Shown here: piece by piece, positions 1-8,386 of the stretch | Numbering within the stretch: position 1 is the first letter of the stretch | How the letters are laid out: every line of letters starts with the position of its first letter | NCBI GenBank assembly: GCA_944319795.1 | Contig: CALUFA010000005.1 | Coordinates: forward strand, 27,925 to 91,924 | Direction of reading: 5' to 3' | Length of the DNA stretch: 64,000 nt | From: an uncultured Prevotella sp. | GTDB taxonomy: Bacteria; Bacteroidota; Bacteroidia; Bacteroidales; Bacteroidaceae | Position numbers and translations under genes: made by a program | The notes under the pieces: generated by a model | The model's database searches: none | Told to the model about the DNA's origin: nothing | The model's input: only the letters and a program-made list of their open reading frames with translations

Positions 1-2
1 AC

Positions 3-950
3 CTATGCGTGTTCTTCGTCATAGCCACCGGCATGTGCTTCCTCGAGACCGCCGCCAACCCATACGTCACCGTGCTCGGCACGCCCAATACGGCCATAAG
101 GCGCCTCAACCTCGCCCAATCGTTCAACGGCTTGGGCGCGTTCATATCCGCCATGTTCCTGAGCAAGCTCGTACTGAGCGGCAACAACTACACGCGCGAG
201 ACCCTTCCGGCCGACTTCGCCGGCGGCTGGGACGCCTACATACAGCAGGAAACCGAAGCGATGCGCCTGCCCTACTTGTTCCTCGGGCTGATGCTCGTCA
301 TCGTTGCGTTAGTGTTCGTGTTCACCAAGTTCCCCAAAATAGCCGACGAACAGGAAGCGGACAAGGCCGGCGGCAAACAGAAACTTATCGACTTCGGCGC
401 GCTCAGGCACCATAACCTGCGCTGGGGAGTTATCGCCCAGTTCTTCTACAACGGCGGACAGACGGCCATCAACAGCCTCTTCCTCGTTTACTGCTGCGTT
501 TACGCCGGGCTCGACGAGGCCACGGCAACCACCTTCTTCGGCATTTACATGCTGGCGTTCCTCGCCGGCCGCTGGGTGGGCACGGCGCTGATGGTGAAGT
601 TCAAGCCGCGCCACATGCTGCTGTTCTACTCGCTCATGCTCATGGCCCTTTGCATCGTGATAAGCATCTTCGGCGGAAACGTCGGCCTGTACGCCATGAT
701 TGCCGTATCGTTCTTCATGTCGATAATCTACCCCACGCAGTTCTCGCTGGCCCTGCAAGGACTCGGCGGACAGACCAAGAGCGGCTCGGCCTTCCTCGTA
801 ATGGCGATAGTTGGCAACGCATGCCTGCCCCAGCTTACGGCATACGTCATGCACATAAACGAGCACATGTACCAGATAGCCTACCTCGTGCCGATGGTTT
901 GCTTCGCATTCTGCGCCTACTACGGCTGGAAAGGCTATAAGCGGTCGTGA
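3..950 (+). CDS. FucP-like MFS sugar permease (5' end cut by window)
   Basis: The frame is open to the left edge of the window, so the true start lies outside. The GTG at 9 is only the first start-like codon inside. About 316 codons remain, roughly the last three quarters of a FucP/GluP-type sugar:proton symporter of about 400 residues. Visible family signs are the ETAANPY segment near the start, the repeated hydrophobic helices, and a conserved C-terminal half (YPTQFSLALQGLG). It should sit in the inner membrane and import a hexose or deoxyhexose such as fucose, galactose or glucose. The substrate cannot be told from the sequence. The next gene is a zinc-dependent sugar or polyol dehydrogenase on the same strand, so both may belong to one sugar-use operon that begins upstream. 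Confidence 0.85.
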   Translation, partial: LCVFFVIATGMCFLETAANPYVTVLGTPNTAIRRLNLAQSFNGLGAFISAMFLSKLVLSGNNYTRETLPADFAGGWDAYIQQETEAMRLPYLFLGLMLVIVALVFVFTKFPKIADEQEADKAGGKQKLIDFGALRHHNLRWGVIAQFFYNGGQTAINSLFLVYCCVYAGLDEATATTFFGIYMLAFLAGRWVGTALMVKFKPRHMLLFYSLMLMALCIVISIFGGNVGLYAMIAVSFFMSIIYPTQFSLALQGLGGQTKSGSAFLVMAIVGNACLPQLTAYVMHINEHMYQIAYLVPMVCFAFCAYYGWKGYKRS

Positions 951-956
951 GGTTGC

Positions 957-1085
957 ACGGTTTATTAAGTGACTGAAGGTTCTACGGCATGAAGGTTTTA
1001 AGGTCTGAAGGTTCGCCATGCAACCTTACGCCCATACGCCCGGACAACCTTGAGCCTTGACAACCTACAAACTTACGGCCCGACG
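957..1085. repeat. Degenerate word-repeat dyad (GAAGGTT / AACCTT)
   Basis: The left half repeats GAAGGTT-like words and the right half their complement (CAACCTTA, CAACCTAC). It is a weak version of the intergenic word-repeat inverted repeats found elsewhere in the window. It lies between two co-directional genes. Confidence 0.4.
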
Positions 1086-1124
1086 ACCAAATAAAGAAAC
1101 GACTATAAAACAAATAAAACAACA

Positions 1125-2141
1125 ATGAAAGCAGTACGCATAACGGCTCCTATGGAAATAGGCGTAGCCGAAATCGAAAAGCCGGAACTGAAAGCCGGCG
1201 AAGTATTGGTGAGAATAAAGTATGTAGGTTTTTGCGGTTCCGACCTCAACACGTACCTCGGACGCAACCCGATGGTGAAGATGCCGGTAGTGCCCGGCCA
1301 CGAGGTTGGCGCCGTGATAGAAGAGGTAGGAAGCGAGGTGCCGGCCGAACTCAAGAAAGGCATGACCGTAACGCTCAACCCTTACACCAACTGCGGCAAG
1401 TGCGCCTCGTGCCGCAACGGGCGCTATAACGCCTGCGAGCACAATGAGACGCTCGGCGTGCAGAGGCAAGGCGTAATGTGCGAGTACGCCGTGCTGCCCT
1501 GGCAGAAAATCATTCCGGCCGAAGGAATACCCTTGCGCACATGCGCGCTGATCGAGCCTATGAGCGTAGGTTTCCACGCTGTGTCGCGCGCCGAGGTGAC
1601 CGACAACAGCACGGTGATGGTAATCGGCTGCGGCATGGTAGGCCTCGGAGCCGTGATGCGCGCCTCGCTGCGCGGAGCGACGGTAATAGCCGCCGACATC
1701 GACGACGAGAAATTAGCGCTGGCGCGCGAAGCCGGAGCCACTTATACAATCAACACAATGACTGAAGACGTACACGTATGCGTACAGCAGATAACCGACG
1801 GATACGGCGCCGACGTCGTGATAGAAGCCGTAGGCAGCCCTGCTACATACGTAATGGCGGTGAACGAAGTGGCCTTCACCGGAGTCGTGACATGCATCGG
1901 GTATTCGAAGAACGACGTGTCGTTCCAGACGAAACTGTTCGTACAAAAGGAAATCGACATCCGCGGTTCACGCAACGCTACGCCCTCAGACTTCCGCGCA
2001 GTCATAAATTGCGTGAAGACAAACCGTTACCCCGTAGAGAAGTTCATATCCAAGGTAGTATCTCCCGAAGGCGCGGCCGACGCCATGAAGCAGTGGAGCG
2101 AGCAGCCGGGCAAGGTGTTCAGGATACTTGTCGAGTTTTAA
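1125..2141 (+). CDS. Zinc-dependent medium-chain alcohol/sugar dehydrogenase
   Basis: A 338-residue medium-chain dehydrogenase. The catalytic zinc region is visible as CGSD (about residue 37) and PGHE (about 60). The structural zinc cysteines follow in CGKCASCRNGRYNAC (about 90-104). The Rossmann nucleotide site is GCGMVGLGA near residue 170. The length is normal for the polyol/sugar-acid dehydrogenase branch (sorbitol dehydrogenase, L-galactonate or RspB-like enzymes). It probably oxidises a sugar alcohol or sugar acid with NAD(P)+ in the cytoplasm, but the substrate is not identifiable. It follows a FucP-like permease by 174 bp, which suggests a shared sugar pathway. Confidence 0.85.
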   Translation: MKAVRITAPMEIGVAEIEKPELKAGEVLVRIKYVGFCGSDLNTYLGRNPMVKMPVVPGHEVGAVIEEVGSEVPAELKKGMTVTLNPYTNCGKCASCRNGRYNACEHNETLGVQRQGVMCEYAVLPWQKIIPAEGIPLRTCALIEPMSVGFHAVSRAEVTDNSTVMVIGCGMVGLGAVMRASLRGATVIAADIDDEKLALAREAGATYTINTMTEDVHVCVQQITDGYGADVVIEAVGSPATYVMAVNEVAFTGVVTCIGYSKNDVSFQTKLFVQKEIDIRGSRNATPSDFRAVINCVKTNRYPVEKFISKVVSPEGAADAMKQWSEQPGKVFRILVEF

Positions 2142-2205
2142 GCGCAACCGCTTGACATACAGAGACTTTTCCGGTTAAAGCGTTTTCGCCCGGAAAGCCT
2201 CGCGC

Positions 2206-2286
2206 AAAAGGCATCCTTTTACGTTGCAAAATGCCGTCTTTCAGCTTGTGAGAGACGGCATTTTACGTCGTAAAAGGCAACCTTTT
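2206..2286. repeat. 22-bp palindrome array 1 (4 units)
   Basis: Four units start at 2206, 2228, 2250 and 2272, exactly 22 bp apart. Each is a 15-bp imperfect palindrome of the form AAAAGGnnnCCTTTT followed by a 7-nt spacer. The array lies between the dehydrogenase and the secreted GEVED gene. The period is not a multiple of three and no gene reads through it. Confidence 0.85.
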
Positions 2287-2414
2287 GCAAAACGGATGGA
2301 AACGAAGCGCCAAATCCCCGCCAAAGGCTTCGCCATCGAACGATGTTAAATGTAACAAATACACTACATAAACCGCCTTTTCGTTAAAAACAGTAGAATA
2401 ATTATATAAAAATT

Positions 2415-2444
2415 TTTGTAATTTATATCTTTTTCGTAAATTTG
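2415..2444 (+). promoter_or_regulatory. Bacteroidota-type promoter of the GEVED gene
   Basis: A TTTG (-33) at 2415-2418 and TAAATTTG (-7) at 2437-2444 are separated by 18 bp, which matches the Bacteroidota consensus. Transcription would start near 2450. Confidence 0.65.
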
Positions 2445-2449
2445 CACCG

Positions 2450-2514
2450 TTGTTACGGGGTAGCCCTTGAAGCGGGTTAAAGTGGCAGCCGCATTGAAAC
2501 AGCTCCCGTAACAA
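2450..2514 (+). promoter_or_regulatory. Structured 5' UTR closed by a 10-bp stem
   Basis: TTGTTACGGG (2450-2459) pairs perfectly with CCCGTAACAA (2505-2514). Inside are smaller complementary pieces such as AGCCC with GGGTT. The stem begins where the predicted transcript starts, so it could protect the 5' end or form a sensing RNA. I do not recognise it as a named riboswitch. Confidence 0.5.
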
Positions 2515-2592
2515 AACGAGCTCGTAAAAGATACATATAATCTGACGTTTCACAGATTTCTGCCACCAAAACCAAACTAACATTATTACATT

Positions 2593-5331
2593 ATGAAGAA
2601 AATTTGCGTCTTGGGCATGCTGTTCGCATTTGCTGTTGTAATGTTCGCACAGCCGGGACCATCGCCCAAAATCTTGTCAAAAAACAAATTCGGACAAGTA
2701 ACCGTTGGTAAGGGCAACATGATGAGCGTGAACCTTATGGGGTTGAAAAAAGCCGCAAGGGACGTAACGCCGCAAGACCTTTTAGGATGTACGGAAGGAA
2801 CCGTGTTCGGACACGAGTACACGGACGACGTAGCGTGGTCGGGTTCGGCAAGCGCCGACGCCGGACGCCCCGACTACGGAATGGAGTTCTACCAGTATTT
2901 CGAAGGCTGCTATAATACCTTTAATAAGGTACGCTTCTTCGGATTCTTCAACTATTACGACGGCGAAAACTGGATATATTGCAACGAGCGCGGAGCCATA
3001 AACGAGGACGGCGAAATGACCCAACCCGTAACTTTCGTCGTAGGAGTGTATGAGGAAGACGAAAACGGGCTGCCCGGAAAGTGCGTGCTTAAGAAAGAAG
3101 TCGACATCACCGGCGAACAGACGGGCGTACAGCTCGGCGACGAATCGGCCGGATATACAAGCATCTACGCCTTCGACGCCGACCTCGGCGAAGACATAAA
3201 GATGGAGCACGGCTTCATACAGATAAACGCCAAGGACATGGGCGACAGCCCCTCGTGCTGGTTCGCACTGTTCGTCGGCGGCGACGGAACGGCCTACCAG
3301 AAGTATATCAGCGACGGCGGCTACTCCGGACAGTTGCCTGCATTCTACTGCCTGTACGGCGACGGCAGCCTCAATGCGCAAAAGGCGCTGAAGGTTGAAA
3401 GGTTCCTCTCGCCCGCTGCATCAAGCGACAAGAAGTACGACAAGGTGCAAGTAGAGGTTATGAACATCGGCGGCGATGAAATAAGCGACGCCATGCTGGA
3501 GCTGTATCTCGACGGCAAGCTCGTGGCTACGGAACCCGTCAACGCCGCGATAGAATCGCTCGAGACCTACAAGTACACTTTCGAAGCAAGGGTTGACTGC
3601 TCAGGCGGCGAGCATGAAATAACAGTCAAGAACGTGACCCCGGGCGACGAAAAGACCGGTCGCGAATCGCTCTCAATGACAGTCGGAAGTGTATCGGCCA
3701 GCGAATACGAAGAGTCATACGCCATAATTCCCGGCGAAATCAACATAACGAACGTGACGCTCGGAACAATCAACAACACGACCGAGGGCTCGGAATACAG
3801 CGACTTCACAAGCCAAAAGACCGCAATCACCCCCGACGACGAGCTTGCACTGAGCGTAACGGTAGCAAGCACAGACTATGAACCGGCCGTAGGGGCATGG
3901 ATCGACTGGAACGGCGACTATGCGTTCGGTTACGACGAGGAAGTAGTATTCGACAACGTAACCGACAACGGAGACAGTACGACGACGGCAACGGCCAAGA
4001 TAACCGTTCCCGAAGGCGCGACGCTTGGCGACAAGCGCATGCGCATCATCGCCTCGACGTTCAGCCCGAGCGCCGTCGGCGGATACTACATGGGCGAGAC
4101 CGAAGACTACACCGTAAGCGTAGAGGTTTCACCCAACGACCCGCTGATAAGCGTAGCCGAGAGCTACATAGAGGAAACCACGAACGGCGAAGCCAAGACG
4201 AGGGAACTGACCGTAAGCAACAACGGCAACGGAACTCTCAACGCCGACATTAAGTACTGCTATGTACTGCCCTACGCCCCGACGAACGACTACTCGATGA
4301 GCAAAAACGCACCGGCAAGAAAGGCCGGCGACAAGGCCGGCGTGAAGTTTGCCTACAAAGCTGCGGCCAAGAAGGAAGCGCCAAAAGCCGGCACCGAGGC
4401 ACAATACGTGCTGAGGTACGACAACGGCTACCAAGGCTGCATAGGCATCACAAACTACGACGAGTGCACATACACGAGCTACTATCCCGGCAAGATGCTC
4501 GCAAGCATCAGCGGCATGACCATATCGAGCGTTGACGTGTACGTAGGCGACATACCGACCAAAGGCACGAGCATCGTAATATACGGACAGGACAAACAGT
4601 CTGCATGGGGAACGCTGCTGGCGGAGAAAACGTTCACTCCTACGGAATACTCATGGAACCACGTAGAGCTTGACGCTCCCGTCGAAATAAGCAACACCGA
4701 CCTTTGGGTCGGCGTGAAGATGAGCGGCTTCGAGACCGACAAATACTACATCGGCATCGACAACGGGCCTGCCGTAGAAGGCTTCGGCGACATCATAAAC
4801 ATCGAAGGCAGCTCATGGTGGTCTATGGCCGACCTCGGACTCGACTACAACTACTGCATCCGTGCCAACGTTACCGGCACGCCGACCGCCGCAATCAGCT
4901 GGCTCAGCCTTGATAAGGAACAAATGGACGTAGCCGTAGGACAAAGCGGAAAGGTGAACATGACGCTCAGTCCGCAAGGACTCGATAAGGGCCTTTACGA
5001 GGCGTATGTCGAGATAAGCAGCAACGACAAGTTCACGCCGACAGTGAAAATACCGGTTTACATGATCAACGGCACCGTAACGGGCATTTCGCTAAATGAA
5101 AACGGCAACGCAAACGTAAGAATCAACGGCGGCAACCTAACCGTAAGCGGAGACAAGGAAATAGCAAGCGTAGCCGTATACAACCTCAACGGCCAAACCG
5201 TTAAGAACGCCAAGGCTGCCGGCAAGCAAGCAACCATAAGCCTTAACGGACTCGCCAAGGGCGTATATATAATAAAGGTGGCGTTTGCTGACGGTTCGGC
5301 AAGCACGGTAAAAGTGCCTGTTCTGAAATAA
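2593..5331 (+). CDS. Secreted GEVED-domain protein with type IX-like tail
   Basis: A 912-residue exported protein. Residues 1-19 form a signal peptide ending in a hydrophobic run and FAQ. Around residues 372-512 lies a GEVED domain (WIDWNGDYAF, then GETEDYTVSVEV), a calcium-binding-looking module common in secreted Bacteroidota proteins. The region after it resembles the beta-sandwich and BACON-like repeats of surface proteins. The last 70 residues form a sorting-type tail with VYNLNGQTV and GLAKGVYIIKV. It is likely delivered to the cell surface or medium by a type IX-like route. No catalytic motif was found, so adhesion or a structural role is only a guess. It has its own promoter and a strong terminator and appears to be a single-gene unit. 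Confidence 0.75.
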   Translation: MKKICVLGMLFAFAVVMFAQPGPSPKILSKNKFGQVTVGKGNMMSVNLMGLKKAARDVTPQDLLGCTEGTVFGHEYTDDVAWSGSASADAGRPDYGMEFYQYFEGCYNTFNKVRFFGFFNYYDGENWIYCNERGAINEDGEMTQPVTFVVGVYEEDENGLPGKCVLKKEVDITGEQTGVQLGDESAGYTSIYAFDADLGEDIKMEHGFIQINAKDMGDSPSCWFALFVGGDGTAYQKYISDGGYSGQLPAFYCLYGDGSLNAQKALKVERFLSPAASSDKKYDKVQVEVMNIGGDEISDAMLELYLDGKLVATEPVNAAIESLETYKYTFEARVDCSGGEHEITVKNVTPGDEKTGRESLSMTVGSVSASEYEESYAIIPGEINITNVTLGTINNTTEGSEYSDFTSQKTAITPDDELALSVTVASTDYEPAVGAWIDWNGDYAFGYDEEVVFDNVTDNGDSTTTATAKITVPEGATLGDKRMRIIASTFSPSAVGGYYMGETEDYTVSVEVSPNDPLISVAESYIEETTNGEAKTRELTVSNNGNGTLNADIKYCYVLPYAPTNDYSMSKNAPARKAGDKAGVKFAYKAAAKKEAPKAGTEAQYVLRYDNGYQGCIGITNYDECTYTSYYPGKMLASISGMTISSVDVYVGDIPTKGTSIVIYGQDKQSAWGTLLAEKTFTPTEYSWNHVELDAPVEISNTDLWVGVKMSGFETDKYYIGIDNGPAVEGFGDIINIEGSSWWSMADLGLDYNYCIRANVTGTPTAAISWLSLDKEQMDVAVGQSGKVNMTLSPQGLDKGLYEAYVEISSNDKFTPTVKIPVYMINGTVTGISLNENGNANVRINGGNLTVSGDKEIASVAVYNLNGQTVKNAKAAGKQATISLNGLAKGVYIIKVAFADGSASTVKVPVLK

Positions 5332-5420
5332 GGCAGTGCCACACCGGCACCAAAAGCGGAACAAAGCGATATAACAACCGATTGAGATTTTAACTACTTT
5401 CCCAAAAGGAAAGAGCGGCA

Positions 5421-5460
5421 GGACCGCCCGGATGCGCCGTGCATCCGGGCGGTTCATTTT
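5421..5460 (+). terminator. Rho-independent terminator after the GEVED gene
   Basis: A GC-rich stem of about 14 bp (ACCGCCCGGATGC with its complement GCATCCGGGCGG), a 5-nt loop, then CATTTTA. It lies 90 bp after the GEVED stop. Confidence 0.8.
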
Positions 5461-5567
5461 ACATGTTGCAAATAAAAGCACGCACACAACGCACAAGGAC
5501 CGACATAAAACGCACACGGAACACGGCATATACTACTCAAAAAACACAATAAAAAAATTATCCGCGA

Positions 5568-5602
5568 AATTTCGATTATTACAACTAAATTAGTTATCTT
5601 TG
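5568..5602 (+). promoter_or_regulatory. Putative promoter of the lplA-gcv block
   Basis: TATCTTTG at 5595-5602 fits the Bacteroidota -7 box. The upstream TTTCG near 5568 is a weak -33. Only about 75 nt separate it from the lplA start. No glycine riboswitch is seen in that leader. Confidence 0.5.
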
Positions 5603-5679
5603 TACGGATTAATGCACATCCGCTAAAAACCATAATTAACCATTTGACACGTTGTGCCGGCATAAACTTGAAAAACTGA

Positions 5680-6657
5680 ATGATATACATAACTTTACCG
5701 GAAGAAAAGACACGAAAAGCATCGTTTTATCTGGCAATGGAAGAATACGTTGCCCGCAACATAACGAATGACGATTGCCTTTTCTGCTGGCAAGTGGAGC
5801 CGTCGGTCGTAATAGGCCGCAACCAACTGATAGCCAACGAAGTCAACGTTGATTACTGCCGTGAGCACGGAATACAAGTGTTCCGCCGCAAAAGCGGAGG
5901 CGGATGCATTTACGCCGACAAGGGCAACGTTATGTTTTCGTTCATCACAGACGGTGGGAACGTAGGCTTTGCCTTCAACCGTTACATCGGCATGATGGTG
6001 CTGATGCTCAGACGGTTGGGAGCCGACGCTTCAGCCACCGGACGCAACGACATACTTGTAGGCGGCAAGAAAGTGTCGGGCAACGCCTTCTACCATCTGC
6101 CAGGACGCAGCATCGTACACGGCACCATGCTATACGACACAGACATGGAGAACATGCTGAAAAGCATCACCCCGACCGGCGACAAGCTCGAAAGCAAAGG
6201 CGTAGGGAGCGTAAGGCAGCGCATAACGCTGCTGAAAGACCACATCAACGCCGGCATGGAAGAGCTGAAGGCTTACATGAAAGCCAACTTATGCGACGAC
6301 CGACATGCGCTTACGGCCGACGACGTAAGAAAGATTGAAGAGCTTGAACGGGAAACATACCTGTCACCCGGCTTCATACAAGGCAACAACCCTCGCCATG
6401 CGCTGACGCGGATGCGCAGGATTGACGGCGTAGGCGGAATTGAGGCGCACATCGACATGAAAGGCGACACGATAAAGAACATCGCCTTAAGCGGCGACTT
6501 CTTCACAACAGGCGACGTCGACAAAGCCATACTTGACCGTCTAAGGAACGTAAGGCTCGACAAGAATGATATAGCAAAGGCCCTGCCCGAAGAACTCGAA
6601 GGCGTGATAATGAACCTTAGGAAGGACGATTTTGTCAGCCTGCTGACCGACGACTGA
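5680..6657 (+). CDS. lplA: Lipoate-protein ligase
   Basis: A 325-residue cytoplasmic lipoate ligase that would adenylate lipoate and attach it to a lysine of acceptor proteins, here most plausibly GcvH encoded 1.2 kb downstream. The signature FRRKSGGGCIY lies near residues 69-79 and the catalytic-lysine region GGKKVSGNAF near 127. The start ATG at 5680 gives a normal N-terminus. gcvT begins 31 bp after its stop, so ligase and substrate are probably co-transcribed. A ligase rather than LipB-type transfer suggests that the cell scavenges lipoate, but LipA/LipB genes elsewhere cannot be excluded. Confidence 0.93.
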   Translation: MIYITLPEEKTRKASFYLAMEEYVARNITNDDCLFCWQVEPSVVIGRNQLIANEVNVDYCREHGIQVFRRKSGGGCIYADKGNVMFSFITDGGNVGFAFNRYIGMMVLMLRRLGADASATGRNDILVGGKKVSGNAFYHLPGRSIVHGTMLYDTDMENMLKSITPTGDKLESKGVGSVRQRITLLKDHINAGMEELKAYMKANLCDDRHALTADDVRKIEELERETYLSPGFIQGNNPRHALTRMRRIDGVGGIEAHIDMKGDTIKNIALSGDFFTTGDVDKAILDRLRNVRLDKNDIAKALPEELEGVIMNLRKDDFVSLLTDD

Positions 6658-6688
6658 TACAAAAAAACGAATAACCTAAATAATTATT

Positions 6689-7780
6689 ATGGAAAATAAA
6701 AAGACCTGTCTCTACGACAAGCATGTGGCGTTGGGCGCGCTTATGCAGCCTTTCGCCGGTTTCGACATGCCGATCCAGTATTCATCTATCATCGACGAGC
6801 ACAACGCCGTGCGCACCGACTGCGGCGTGTTCGACGTTTCCCACATGGGCGAAGCCGTCGTAACCGGGCCTGACGCCGAGCGTTACGTCAACCACATCTT
6901 CACCAACGATGTAAGCGCGATAAAAACCGGGCAAGTACTTTACGGCATGATGCTGTACCCCGACGGCGGAACGGTAGACGACCTGCTGGTTTACAGGATG
7001 GGCGACGAGGAGTTCTTCCTCGTTATAAACGCCTCCAACACAGACAAGGACATTGCTTGGATGAAGGACAATGCCGAAGGATTCGACGTGACGGTAGAAG
7101 ACGCGTCGCCACGTTACGGGCAGTTGGCCGTGCAAGGCCCCAACGCCGAGACTGTCGTTAAAGAAGTGTTGGGACTTGAATGTAAGGAACTTACGTTCTA
7201 CACGTCAAAAACAGTCGCAGTAAACGGCAAGGAGGTAATTGTAAGCCGCACAGGATACACGGGTGAAGACGGATTCGAGATATACTGCGAGCCTGAACTG
7301 GTAGTCGCCTTTTGGGATAAGCTGATGGCGAGCGGGCGCTGCAAACCGTGCGGATTGGGATGCCGCGACACGTTGCGTTTCGAAGTAGGCCTGCCATTGT
7401 ACGGCAACGAGCTGAGCAAGGACATCAGCCCGGTTATGGCCGGATTAAGCATGTTCTGCAAGTTAGACAAGGCCGAATTCATCGGCAAGGATGCCGTAGC
7501 CGGACAGAAAGCCAACGGCATAGGCCGGAAAGTAATAGGCATCGAGCTTGCCGAGCACGCCGTTCCGCGTCATGGTTACAACGTAATCTGCGACGGTAAA
7601 GTAATCGGTACAGTAACCACAGGCTACCAATCAATCTCCACCCACAAGAGCGTCTGCATGGCATTGGTCGACGCAGCCTACTCAAAATTAGGCACACAGG
7701 TTGAAGTACAAATACGTAAGAAGACGTTCGCAGGAACTGTTGTAAAGAAAAGATTCTACGACAAGCATTATAAAAAATAA
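6689..7780 (+). CDS. gcvT: Aminomethyltransferase, T-protein of glycine cleavage
   Basis: A 363-residue GcvT. It takes the aminomethyl group from lipoylated H-protein, releases ammonia and makes methylene-tetrahydrofolate. Family motifs include GVFDVSHMGE near residue 46, the folate-site region SRTGYTGEDGFEIY near 185, and the C-terminal barrel domain ending in VKKRFYDKHY. The length is typical. It is the first gene of the T-H-PA-PB order and follows lplA closely. A word-repeat hairpin of about 100 bp separates it from gcvH. Confidence 0.96.
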   Translation: MENKKTCLYDKHVALGALMQPFAGFDMPIQYSSIIDEHNAVRTDCGVFDVSHMGEAVVTGPDAERYVNHIFTNDVSAIKTGQVLYGMMLYPDGGTVDDLLVYRMGDEEFFLVINASNTDKDIAWMKDNAEGFDVTVEDASPRYGQLAVQGPNAETVVKEVLGLECKELTFYTSKTVAVNGKEVIVSRTGYTGEDGFEIYCEPELVVAFWDKLMASGRCKPCGLGCRDTLRFEVGLPLYGNELSKDISPVMAGLSMFCKLDKAEFIGKDAVAGQKANGIGRKVIGIELAEHAVPRHGYNVICDGKVIGTVTTGYQSISTHKSVCMALVDAAYSKLGTQVEVQIRKKTFAGTVVKKRFYDKHYKK

Positions 7781-7782
7781 AT

Positions 7783-7880
7783 ATAAGGTTATGTGGTTTT
7801 AAGGCCATAAGGTTTTACGGTCATCACCGTAAAAACACAACCTCTAAACCGTATAACCCCAAAACCGTATAACCGAAAAA
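7783..7880. repeat. Word-repeat inverted repeat between gcvT and gcvH
   Basis: The left part repeats AAGGTTATG and GGTTTTACGG words. The right part carries ACCGTATAACC twice. The halves can pair around a short centre (TACGGTCATCACCGTA). Confidence 0.65.
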
Positions 7881-7890
7881 ATTAAATATT

Positions 7891-8274
7891 ATGGCAAAAG
7901 TAATTGAAGGACTTTTTTATTCAGAGTCGCACGAGTACGTAAAAGTAGAAGGAGATTATGGCTACATCGGCATTACAGACTATGCCCAAAACGCCCTTGG
8001 CAACGTCGTATATGTAGACATGCCCGATGTTGACGACGAAATCGAGGCCGGAGAAGAGTTCGGCGCAGTAGAAAGCGTTAAGGCCGCAAGCGACCTCATC
8101 TCTCCGATAAGCGGAAAGGTTGTCGAGGTAAACGACAAATTGGAGGATACGCCCGAGTTGCTCAACCAAGACGCCTACGCAAACTGGATTGTCAAGGTTG
8201 AGCTGACCGACAAGGACGAGCTTGACAACCTTATGGACGCAAAGGCTTACGAAGAACACTGCAACAACAATTAA
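7891..8274 (+). CDS. gcvH: Glycine cleavage H-protein
   Basis: A 127-residue H-protein, the mobile lipoyl carrier of the glycine cleavage complex. The lipoyl-lysine motif is ESVKAASD, with K64 as the modified residue. The flanking beta-barrel sequences (YVDMPDVDDEIEAGEEFGAVE) are typical and the length is normal. It lies between gcvT and the P-protein genes. Its modification probably depends on the lipoate ligase encoded at the head of the block. Confidence 0.96.
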   Translation: MAKVIEGLFYSESHEYVKVEGDYGYIGITDYAQNALGNVVYVDMPDVDDEIEAGEEFGAVESVKAASDLISPISGKVVEVNDKLEDTPELLNQDAYANWIVKVELTDKDELDNLMDAKAYEEHCNNN

Positions 8275-8386
8275 AATTGTTTTCACCAAGTTGCAAGGCC
8301 GCAAGCAAGCGGGCATGACCCCGGCTTGCGCCTTGCAACTTAAGTTTTATCCACCACACCCAGTAACCTAAACAAGTAAGACAAAA

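Noticed and set aside
309-1019. 236-residue minus-strand frame
   Set aside because: Antisense shadow of the FucP-like permease.
6658-6688. Glycine riboswitch before gcvT
   Set aside because: Only 31 bp separate lplA from gcvT and the lplA leader shows no glycine-riboswitch blocks.
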